From Paraglomus occultum (Eukaryota; Glomeromycota; Glomeromycetes; Paraglomerales; Paraglomeraceae), in the NCBI GenBank assembly GCA_910592205.1, contig CAJVPJ010000392.1:1-26421 (forward strand): a DNA stretch of 26,421 bases. Direction: 5' to 3'. Position 1 is the stretch's first letter; every line of letters begins with the position of its first letter. This document shows, one piece after another, positions 11,345 through 20,725 of the stretch. Made by a program: the position numbers and the translations under genes. The notes under the pieces were generated by a model that searched no databases, was not told the DNA's origin, and saw only the letters and a program-made list of their open reading frames with translations.

Positions 11345-12940
11345 CTAAAACTCGTATAAATCCGTCTTTCCAGGCAGTGAGCCACAACCGACACTGGTAA
11401 CTTTGCCTGCAATTTTTGATTCCGTCTCCCCAGTCCCCTTCTGCTTATCCGGTCCAGTCCTTCTTTCACTAACGCCTCCTTCTGGCGGAAGATGGAATGT
11501 CTCAATCGAAAACTTCTTTCGCCTTAGCTTGAATCCCAAATTACTATGCCCACTCCCCAAGAGTATTGATAGTTTTGTCGACGGTGAAAGAAGAGAATTT
11601 ATCACCGGTAGTTTATGGACATAAAAAAGACCATGATAATCCTGACAATATGGCGTATCAGCAGTTTCCGGCCTTGCTGCATTGTTGACAGATAAAGCGT
11701 TTAGATATAAATGATAAAGCGAGCAGTTAACAAACAAACAACTTCTCCATACATACCAGCAAATGAATCCAACTCTATTACAGCATCAGACATGTGCTCA
11801 ATTCGCCTGACAACATCTTGAGAGTCGTCAGAATATAAATGAGCGGATATTGTTATGACGGCAGCTGCATTTGATGAGCGTAAGAGTCCGCGCAGAGCAT
11901 GGAAGAATTTAAAAACTTCCTGAATAAAGTAAAGGTTAACACGTCGCTTCATTCGAACGAGGGGGTCGACTTGCTACCCGCATTTACGTACACCTGGACG
12001 TTGTGGCGGCCATCCTGGAGAATCAATTGATTCAATACCAATCCGAAGTGTATTAACTTGTTCGCGAGCATTAGATGCCTCTACATTGCTGAAAATGTTC
12101 TCATGTCAACATCAACATCATTCGAAAAAAACAAATGGGGACAATCGTGTAATACCTTAAGCCCTTCTCTTTCACCATTGTTCTTATTTTCTGAAGAATT
12201 TGGTCATACAATCTTGTGTCACCGCTACCTTTAATAATATCGTTAATGTCTAGCAAAGATAGGGATGCGTCTCGTACAATCGCTTCTGGAATTGTCCTTG
12301 TCAGGTCAAAAGTATTACAAAAAGGTCGAGAAGCGTCTGTTTTCGAAAGTTGCTTTGATAAAGTCATCGATGGAATGCCTATGACACATATAGTGAGGAA
12401 TCAACAATCGTTGCATCATTGTCTCTTTGCGATAAACGATCATGTCGTTTTACCTCTTCCTGTCGGTATTCCCGACTCGAACTTTCCCAACTTTTTGTAT
12501 CTCCAAGCGATCGCCATTCGGTCATCCTCATTTTCTTTTGAAGTAGACTTTTCCTTATCATCCCCATCCTTGTCCTCGCTCAGCCACATTAATCCATCGC
12601 ACATATTCTCTACGCCATCACCCACAACAAGTAATTCGTTTTCACTTGCAATACCTTGAGAGATAAAATATTTCAACAAGAGCTTGGCGTAACCGGTAAA
12701 TTTGTCTTCTTTTATGAGAAGAACTGAACCGATAGGAAGACCACCACCAAGAACATGTAAGCAATGCATATTAAGGACGATGATGGTAATATTGCCCCGA
12801 AAATCATAATGTTACTAGAACAGGATATCATCCAAAGAAGGAACGCCCGTTGATACCACCAGTTGTCCGTTATATGGAGACCGTCGAGAGCCTCGTGGAA
12901 CTTTGCGAGTATGTGGTACAATTCGCCTGAATGAACTCAT
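11345..12940 (-). CDS. ELP4: Elongator complex protein 4 (ELP4)
   Basis: ELP4 forms the ELP4-5-6 ring of Elongator, which supports modification of the wobble uridine in tRNA. It has a RecA-like fold without a usable Walker motif. Exons on the minus strand: 12940-12829, 12756-12454, 12378-12156, 12088-11992, 11919-11757, 11676-11345; 409 residues, phases consistent. Family marks in order are the start MSSFRRIVPHTRKVPRGSRR, GVPSLDDVLGGGLPIGSVLL, IKEDKFTGYAKLLLKYF, AWRYKKL, FDLTRTIP, RIGIESIDSPGW, FFHALRGLLR and the later block DYHGLFYVHKLP. FKLRRKKFSIETFHLPPEGG follows, and a tail rich in Gly/Ser/Lys. The first intron (12757-12828) is of AT-AC type with U12-like signals, and splits the codon for D38. 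No GT-AG alternative joins these exons. Four of the other five introns are 67-80 bp GT-AG. Confidence 0.95.
12757..12828 (-). other. U12-type AT-AC intron in ELP4
   Basis: On the minus strand this 72-bp intron starts ATATCCTG (consensus ATATCCTT) and ends TTGCTTAC. It has TCCTTAAT, close to the U12 branch-site consensus TCCTTAAC, with the branch adenosine about 14 bases before the 3' end. The join gives SLDD|VLGGGLP, the conserved ELP4 sequence. The only AG between the donor and the next exon lies 12 bases into the intron, so a normal AG acceptor cannot replace it. Confidence 0.88.
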
Positions 12941-13625
12941 TATGTATAATATCCTTTCTCCGTTTCAATTAATCAACTGGAAAGGAACAAACGCTTTGAA
13001 ATTTTTCAAGTATATAAAGTTACACCAATTCCCTTTTATGCGTGTGGCTAAACTAAAATAGAACCAATGGTTTCCAGCCTCTGGAATTTGGATTCCGAGT
13101 GGCACTGTGGTTTGGTATCAAGTATGCGGAGTTCTGAACAAAGCTTTCCGCCCATGGATCTGTTACACGTCGTGCCATTGTGTTGACATATATTGAATTG
13201 AAATTTTATTTGCGATGGATGATCCACTTGACAATCTCTAACAGCAAAGCGTGCGTTTCTGCGAAAGAGACGACAGTTACTTGAAAGGCCTTTTTATTAC
13301 TATTGCTAATCTTCTAGCCAGTATTTCATCAATAGAAACGAGTTTGAAAGGCATCATTCATTTTTCACACGGGCGGCCTTTTGTTTATATTTCTCAGTAA
13401 TTGTTATTAATCGACATAAACGTCAAACATTAGCATTGGACATTGGCGAAGCGCTAAAACTGGCTAAACACCCTAGCAAGTTGTTCATTCACAAGAGCAT
13501 TTGCGCGGTTGGTATAATATTGGAACATACGTTTACAAGAAACAAATAGAACAGAGAAACACGTCGGCGGGCTTAGCCTTTTACGGAAACGCAACAGTGT
13601 CGTCGCAAAGTTGCGAAGGGAAAGC
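12941..13625. other. Divergent intergenic region (ELP4 and Myb gene promoters)
   Basis: The two neighbouring genes start away from each other here, so both promoters should lie in this 685-bp span. No coding feature was recognised. A TATA-like TATATAAAG at about 13011-13019 lies about 70 bases upstream of the ELP4 start but is oriented as plus-strand sequence, so its role is uncertain. Confidence 0.45.
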
Positions 13626-15067
13626 ATGAGTCTAAACGAGGATTGGGGTTACTTGTACGTTAGTTGAAGTCTGTTCTTTGTTTGCGAATATTAGAGTCGA
13701 AAACGTATATAGAATTTTTTTTTATTGTGTTGACGCGTTCATGGCAACAAATAATCATCTGCGCGTGCTGGAAGCTCTAATTTGGAATGCTTTGTTAATA
13801 TCTTTTTCATTTCTTGCCATCCCCATACTCCAACAGACTTTCACAAAAATTACCCTTGAACACAGAATACAGGTATGATTTCGAGCAATATCCACAACAC
13901 GCAACGACGGACGAGTCCGTGGACTCTATGGATGGGATATTAATGGATTCCCCAAAAGATATACCCGATGACGCTTATGAATCAGCAAGCACCGTGAGCG
14001 GCGATTGTCTATGTGAAACGCCACGAAATTGTGAAGAAACATTTGACACTTTACCTGAAGTGGTCGTTTCGTCTCCGTCGCTCAACGGTGATATGAATTG
14101 GGGATTTAACAATTTTACAAATAACGTTGCACATGGCTTTGGCGAAGAAGAAATGACGCTATCGATGCGTGACGTCGAGACGCATCCTACATGCGGTAAA
14201 TGTGCCGACGACCCTGGCCAGGTTGGAAGCTGGTCTGAAAAAGATGTTATCGTACTTATTAATGCGGTACAGAATTATGATAGAAACTGGCAATTCATTG
14301 CCGAACATTGCTTTGGTTTACGAAAACCAGCGACCGTTATACGACGCAAATACAGACGTCTAACGAGCGACAATGTTGGTCTATGGTCGCCTGACGAAGA
14401 CAGATTGATAAATGAAGGCGCTCGACATGGTAGAGGTAATTGGGAAAAGCTTGCCCTTCGTCTCCCGAATCGTACACCGGCAGACCTTGAAGATCGATGG
14501 TATCAAATTACCACTTGTAAACAGTATCACTGGACGCCAGAAGAAGATGATTTGCTCAAACTGTTGGTGGGAGAATTGGGTGAAAATTGGAAGCTGATCG
14601 CGAAACAGTTAAAAAAGGATGCACGTGTAGTGAAATGGAGATACGTCTGGTCTCCCAAGCATAAAGGTGTAAAGTGGAGCACAGATGAGCTGATCACTCT
14701 TGTTGAAGCATACCGGATGTATGGACCTGATTGGAGCAGGATAACGCCGCTACTTCCGAGTCGTACAGTAGAGGAAGTGAGAAGACACTTTGCGAACAAT
14801 GTTTCGTTGGCTATGCGTACTGGGAAATGGCGAGTGGAAGAAGTGCAGCGTTTCGACTTGGCGTTTTCTAGTTGTGGTGATGATTGGGATGAAATCGCAA
14901 AGGCGGTGAGGACAAGAACCAGTGAGCAATGTAAAGCATACTATAAGAATACCATAGAAAGAGCAATCCTTAGAAAATGTAAAAAGCTTAATATTCCTGC
15001 TAACGAGAGGGTGGTTGTAGGAGTAGATTTGTCTTCTGATGGATTATGGCGAAAACGTGACCGATAG
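13626..15067 (+). CDS. Five-repeat Myb/SANT DNA-binding protein
   Basis: Probably a nuclear DNA-binding regulator. The model is exon 1 at 13626-13654 (MSLNEDWGYL), an intron at 13655-13872 (GTACG...ATACAG) and exon 2 at 13873-15067; phase 2 fits on both sides, giving 407 residues. The short first exon is less sure than the rest: the long exon is open further upstream (from 13814). An acidic Ser/Asp-rich N-terminus is followed by five repeats starting with conserved tryptophans: WSEKDV (about residue 130), WSPDED (181), WTPEED (230), WSTDEL (278) and WRVEEV (329). Each is followed by the W...IA/LA and helix-3 residues typical of Myb, as in RGNWEKLALRLPNRT. A basic tail ends RKRDR. I do not recognise a named orthologue; SNAPc190- or c-Myb-like proteins share the tandem-repeat layout only. 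Confidence 0.85.
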
Positions 15068-15451
15068 ATGTAAAGATATTGTACTGATTCGATCATGTAA
15101 AATACTTTGTAGATAGTAGAACTTTTCTTCTTATTTTCTTTCTTTTGCTGATAATTTTGATGGTTAATACGTCTTTTCATTTGTAAGCTTTTTTTTTAGC
15201 AATTTTTCTTTTTGGTTAAAAGACATGTAATTAGTCGATTACGCAAAAAGTTTGTGTTTCAATAATGTTGTAATGTTCTTGCGGAGAATGAATTAAAGCA
15301 TGTTGCAATAATTACATATTACATTTATGCAAAAACTAGGATGGAAATTGTTCATGAAATTTATTATTCTTCCTCGAAAGATTATACATACAAATATATA
15401 AGTACAACTGAATATACACTTTTGACATTACTTCCCCCAACCCGCATCCTA
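15068..15451. other. 3' spacer between convergent Myb and cupredoxin genes
   Basis: AT-rich, with T-runs near 15188-15200. It should hold the polyadenylation regions of both genes. Nothing else was seen. Confidence 0.5.
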
Positions 15452-16483
15452 TTATTGTGTGGCTTCTCCCTTTAGGAAGAATATCGCCGGGCCGTTATCG
15501 CGCTTCTTAGTACGTGACCCATTGCTTCGTCCCCCACTTGATGATGATTGTTGACTATTATTTGCAGAGTTCAGTTTGTCGATCTCCTTCCGCTCCTTAA
15601 CGGCTTTGCATCTCCAATAGATGCAAACCGCGCATGGGATGAATAAAATGCCAACGCCGGCAAACACTGCAATTAAGATAATAGTGGAGCTAGTCATTCC
15701 GCCCATAGTTGTAGTTGTAGTTGTAGTCGTAGTCGTATTCGATATAATATTAATTACACCCTGCATGCCATTTTGGCAGTGTGTATCTACGTTGCAGATG
15801 AAGAATAACTAAGAATTCAAAATAGGGGTGGGGTGGAGTAGGGGTGGAGTAGGGTGAGGTGGGGTGAGGTGAGGAGTGGGGTGATATGTGAATATATGGT
15901 TAGTAAACTTGGTAACTTGAAATTGAACGTAATTCGTCTGCGCCGCTAATAATTTACAGCACACCTCTCGCTCTGTCTCTCTTTCGCTCATTCTCACACA
16001 GACACACGCGCATACACACGCGCATACCCACCCACACACACACACACAGTCTCTCAGAATTAAAGTTATAGTTACCTTGCCCGAGGTTTGGTTGTGGATT
16101 GTCAGGGACTCTGTGTGATTAGAGGATAAATCTCCAGCAGGGAAAGGACCGTAGTTAACTATATAAACAAAATTCCCATTATTTTCCTTATTCCTTGTTC
16201 TCGAAACGGTCATTTTATTGGACGCTATCATAACGAACTTACATCCACCAGCCAATTGACTACAAGAGTCTGCTTTGTCTGCCTGAGTGACAGAATGGAG
16301 CCCTTTTGTTGAATTACTCCATATCCATTCAATAACATCACCCAAGTGAACCGAAACAGTGTTTGGTACAAACTGGTTGCCCCCATCACCAACACGAATA
16401 GTTATGGTTGCCGAAAATACAACGGTAAAGAGTGTATGCAGGGTGTAAAGAGTGATTAGTGTTGGTTTCAAGGCAAACATCAT
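15452..16483 (-). CDS. Membrane-anchored single-domain cupredoxin (blue-copper protein)
   Basis: Exons on the minus strand are 16483-16076 and 15808-15452 (phase 0 join), giving 254 residues. A hydrophobic signal peptide covers about residues 1-24, ending near VVFSA. The cupredoxin domain begins TITIRVGDGG and has all four type-1 copper ligands: H63 (KGLHSV), C141, H146 and M151 in FFICNVDTHCQNGMQG. The spacing C-x4-H-x4-M matches plant phytocyanin-type and fungal extracellular cupredoxins. C74 and C81, or C147, could form disulphides. A run of ten threonines follows, then a membrane helix (about 177-202, TIILIAVFAGVGILFIPC) and a basic, Ser-rich cytosolic tail. The predicted form is type I, with the copper site outside. 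Electron transfer or copper handling at the cell surface is inferred; the partner is unknown. The 267-bp intron is long for this window and holds simple repeats. Confidence 0.88.
15708..15737. repeat. Trinucleotide-like microsatellite coding for polythreonine
   Basis: A run of GTTGTA and GTCGTA units on the plus strand encodes the ten-threonine stretch of the cupredoxin stalk on the minus strand. Confidence 0.8.
15824..15882. repeat. G-run minisatellite in the cupredoxin intron
   Basis: The plus strand has repeated units of the type GGGGTGGAGTA and GGGGTGAGGT, with at least seven runs of three or more G within 60 bases. It lies close to the 3' end of the intron. The G-rich strand is the template strand for this gene. 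Formation of a G-quadruplex is possible but only inferred. Confidence 0.85.
15994..16048. repeat. Imperfect CA dinucleotide tract in the cupredoxin intron
   Basis: CACACAGACACACGCGCATA-type sequence runs into a purer CA run at 16031-16048, in the donor-side part of the same intron. Confidence 0.85.
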
Positions 16484-16533
16484 AGAACGTTAAGTTTAGG
16501 GATGGTGAGAGGGCGGGAAGGGGGAAAGGGTTT

Positions 16534-16541
16534 TTTATATA
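16534..16541 (-). promoter_or_regulatory. TATA-like box upstream of the cupredoxin gene
   Basis: On the minus strand, TATATAAA lies about 52 bases before the start codon at 16483. The spacing suits a core promoter, but no transcript start is known. Confidence 0.45.
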
Positions 16542-18570
16542 AGTAAAATTCATTTTCCTTGAATGTAGGAAGACGAAGGTGTGAGCGTTTTGTCGCACAG
16601 CTTCTAGAAGTATTGACTGTTTTCCTAATTTGAACGCCCTTCCCGCATATCTGTTCCAAATATGGTTTTCATTTGTTTATCGATAGAGGATGCTGTATAG
16701 TAAAAATACCACTACAGAGTATGTTTGCATTGTTTGGCGTGACAAATATACAGGAATAAATCTTAATGGTTGGGGGGTTTTTATTTGTAGTAGTGGGGGA
16801 GCAAACAATTGCGGCGACGAAATGTCTACGAAGTAGGTTTTTAAACAGGACTTTGATTGTCCTTGTCTGCCAAATTAAAAGACAACAAACTGAATTTTCC
16901 CTGCTTTGGTCTGTAGACACCTTGATCGACGTATTTGGTTTTATTACCAAATAACTTGGACATTGGTACTCGATCTTTATTTATGTCGCTGTCACACAAA
17001 AGTAATACAAGCTGATCAATGATGTATGAATGAATGATACGATGAAACAGCACACACATTATTCCGTAGTAATAGCATTACCGCTAAGAGTTTAAATTCA
17101 CCCGCATTCGTATTAGCAATCAAGAATTGGTCAAGTATCGAATCTATGTTTCAAAGTTGCGCGGTGTTTAATCAAAAAACAAAGCGTCGTCTTTCTTGTT
17201 CGGATCGATAATGGACGAATTATAACAATTTCATGCATAGCAATATGACAAACTGTTACATGCCATTAATATCAAACCTGTCGTGATTCCGAGACCTGAT
17301 GATTTGGTCTGTGTGTTCTAAAAGGCAAATAGCATGGCATGGTCAACTCGGAAAAAGAGGGAGGTGGGGAGAAAAGTGTTTATATCATTCGTTGTTGCTA
17401 CCATTATAATTATTATCAATTAATGCTTAGTTTGAGACTATAATTTTGCCAACGGAGTGCAAATACCATATTTGTGAGATAACTCCGCTTCACTGACCAT
17501 GCACATAATTTACTCGTTCGCTTAATGTTGGATATGTTCCACTACTTTTGAAATGAAGAGTGTAGTCGAGCATAGTAATCATGCGATAATGATCTTGTGT
17601 TCAGCTTGCCCACAGACAGGTTGTCAGATGTTGAACAAGCCAAAGGGAGATTGTCTACACAAGTTTATGTTCAACGTTTTGATTTTTGATGAACGTCTTA
17701 AAACCAGAGCACATGTCAACACACATTAGATAATAGGCTATCATTGATGGTCTATTAATAATCAATAATCGTTAATCGAATCGTTAAATTTAATAGTTGT
17801 CTTTGAAGCAATAGAAATAAACTTTAAATTTAATAAGAATTTGAAATTTAATGTTTGTTTTTGTTTCCACAAAAACTTTCATCACACGATTTTCCCCATA
17901 AAGTTTGTACAGGCATAACTCCTTCCACATTATTTATCCCCTCTTAAAACTCTGTAAATCGTTGTTAAAATTATAAAGTACTTTACAGTTAATTTGATAA
18001 ATTGTTTTTGCTTGTATATATAGACTTGTTTGAAAAGGGAATATACAAGTTTTAAGTTTATGTGTGTTTTAGATAACGACGTTTTCGAAATCGGGACTAA
18101 TTATAATGCGCGCGCGTGTGCCGTCAAACCTCTGAGAAAGAAAAATTGACTGACGACCGACGTATCGTTTGCAAGCACCATGTCTTGTTCTTGAGATCAA
18201 AGCTTTTGTATTCTTTATAGATCATATATATGTTTATATTGATGTTTTCGAACACAAAGGAGGTAGGGCCAAGTTGAACCATTTTAATTCATCTTATGAA
18301 CAACATAACTGTTGCTTTTACCAGACCTCTAGTTTTTTTGTGAAATTCAACTGATTTATTGTAAGATTAGCGATGTAATGAGATTATAGGCCAAACATTT
18401 ATCAGCAGAAAGAAAAACTTTATTATTCCTTTCAAATCTGGCCGTAAGCACAATGATAGCAATGCTTGGGATCCTTGCCGAAAACTTAGAAGTAGGTTTC
18501 TTATCTGGTAAAGTAATCGAGCTTTAAAGCGTTTGACTTACCAGAGACTTTACTTGCAACAAACTGTATA

Positions 18571-18979
18571 TACAGTACTGTTCAACAAACAACCGTATCA
18601 ATAATCCGAGACAGAATTTTTGGAATTCAGCTCGGTCGGATGTCTTAACAAGTTTTCCAAACCCCCCCCCCCCCCAGTACTCCGTGTGTATTATTGCTCA
18701 CCCGACCCGTCTCCACGTGCGGACGTATGGTCGGAAAATCCTTGTTATTTTGGCAACATGCGCGCACATCTTTCTCAGGGTCTCAATCTTTTTTCTTTTC
18801 CGGAAAGTTTGTTCTCAATGTAAATTTTCCCAGTTGTTTGGTGCACACGATATCCAATTATCATAAGGTACGAATTTTTGATGACCAGAAGTAAACATTT
18901 GATAAATGCGCAAATATCTGATATCGCTAAAATTTTACAGGGAAGGTTTTTTAAAGCACATTTATTGAACAGCACTGTA
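18571..18979. mobile_element. MITE-like element with Tc1/mariner-style ends and TA target sites
   Basis: The left end at 18573 reads CAGTACTGTTCAACAAA. The right end, read on the minus strand from 18977, reads CAGTGCTGTTCAATAAA; 15 of 17 bases match. TA flanks both sides (18571-18572 and 18978-18979). At 405 bp, with no transposase seen inside, it would be a non-autonomous or decayed copy. It includes a run of 14 C at 18662-18675. The CAGT start plus the TA duplication is the basis for the Tc1/mariner assignment. Confidence 0.68.
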
Positions 18980-20725
18980 TGTGCGAGTCAGCCTTGATTT
19001 CTTCAAACGAAATTGGCTTTTTAATCCATTAAATCTGTAAACGAATGGTTATGTCAAAGGTTTTCTAAACGGCGGAATTGTGCCCAAATTATAGCCTAAT
19101 AGTGTAATAAAATAACAAATGCAAGCATTTATAGAAATAAATACTTTAATTAATTTAGTATTAATTTAGTAGAATTAATAAGAGATATAGAATAATAATC
19201 AAAGTTACAGTTATAACGGATTGCAGTGGTGGAATCTCTGAAAAAAGTCTAATCCAACACTTTACTACATACTGCATATATCCTGTATACTGTATTGGAA
19301 TATAACAAGTTCATCACACAGCCTTTGTAATGTGTCACTTAAAACATGCTATTGTTTATCAACTAAATTTACCGTTGAACAGTAATCTTTTGAAACATTT
19401 AAGTCGATAGAAAAAGACGCGTATCTACTCGGCATAACACTGTGCAAGTTTGCATAGAACTGGAAATCCCTATCGATTGGTTAAAAGAAACGAAAAGTGG
19501 ATAATAAGAGACAAAATTTCGCTTCAAGGCAGTAATGCTGTTTTATGAAAAAATATATCACATATATACTTTAAACAACCCTTTGAATACCATTCAATTA
19601 ACATTCTTTTCAACACGGAATTTCTGGAAGAATTCCCCGTCCTGGCTCTTACCGTAATACATCCGATACGAAAGATACAATTGAGAACACTAGTAGCTTA
19701 CCAATAATAAGACTACAGTATGCGTCTTCATTTGTAGAGAATACCATTTTGTACTCAAGACGAGAGATACGACTTTTAAAGTTACTGTTTTCTTCGCCAT
19801 TCAAGTTGAAAATCAAACTTTCTGACAAGGTCCGAGCAATGTACAGCCATTTATTCCTTCCGAACACATCTTGTTTCTTTGCATGATGTATTCATTGGCG
19901 GGAGGGTTTTGTATAAGCCATTAAAATATACGTTGGACACTCTTGTCAAATGAGCTGCGTTAATTCTCCCTACAGCGGAGTTGGCATTAAACATTCCGAT
20001 CAAATACCCGGTAAATAATGTTTTCCGCGATTTGTGATACACGAAATGGCGTTTTTTTGATGTTCGATATGCAGGTTCGTTAAAATATGCATAAAATACC
20101 ACAAGTGTGGGGGAGTAACAGAAACCGAATTTTCGTTGTCTAAATACTCTATATGCACTGCACTACTCTTTTAATAGAACGAGATCTTTGCCATTTTTAG
20201 AACAGAATGTGATAACCTAATGATTTTAATGCGACAAAACGTGAATTTATAATAACAGTATGCAATATGCTATCTTTTTCTTTTCTGCCTGTTTCATCAT
20301 CCGAACCGGGCAAAATCTCTTTTACTTTGTCTTAATGACTAAATAACGAGACGATGACCTTGAAAAATTTTTTGCTCCAAAAATTAACCTATATATAATT
20401 AAGTGATAAATAATCATTAGTAATGACTATCTATAGCCGTATTCTGTACGTCCTTTTTAAAATCTTTTTTAACCTGCATATATTTATTGAATCTTCTATA
20501 CGTGATTTTGGTTTTTTAATTTGTGTTTATACGCAAAATGACTCTTAAAATATCATAATTAGTTGTCAGTTTATACAAAAAAACTGTCATACAAAAGAAC
20601 TGTCATAATTAAATGACGAAAATACTTCGCATAGGTTTGCATATCGATTGAAGACACTCCAGATCCAATTTTTAGCCGTGATATGGAAATTCTCTCCCAT
20701 AGCTTTCTTTTAACTTATAAATTAT

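Larger units (their letters stand above)
16484..20725. other. Long gene-poor region
   Basis: About 4.2 kb without a convincing gene. It holds the cupredoxin promoter (left), an AT-rich stretch with palindromic TTTAAATTTAAT-type sequence near 17820-17850, and the inverted-repeat element at 18571-18979. A local AT-rich direct repeat (TTAATTTAGTA) lies near 19150-19173. Two coding-like fragments on the minus strand (16850-17059 and 19612-20102) are discussed as findings. The 3' flank of the FAR1 gene is at the right, with two nearby copies of AACTGTCATA around 20582 and 20599. Confidence 0.5.

Noticed and set aside
12216-12659. A 147-residue plus-strand ORF opposite ELP4.
   Set aside because: It is the antisense shadow of ELP4 exons 2 and 3, whose minus-strand reading is clearly conserved.
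12821-12832. A GT-AG alternative for the first ELP4 intron, with a donor after ATCCT.
   Set aside because: No AG lies between the early CTAG and the conserved GGGLP exon, and using that early AG would leave an intron of about 8 bases.
13678-13878. A 66-residue ORF between Myb exon 1 and exon 2.
   Set aside because: It lies in the intron and reads through the acceptor in another frame; the spliced model is phase-consistent without it.
18620-18894. Three overlapping plus-strand ORFs near the C-run.
   Set aside because: They overlap in different frames inside the inverted-repeat element, begin around a homopolymer and show no domain.
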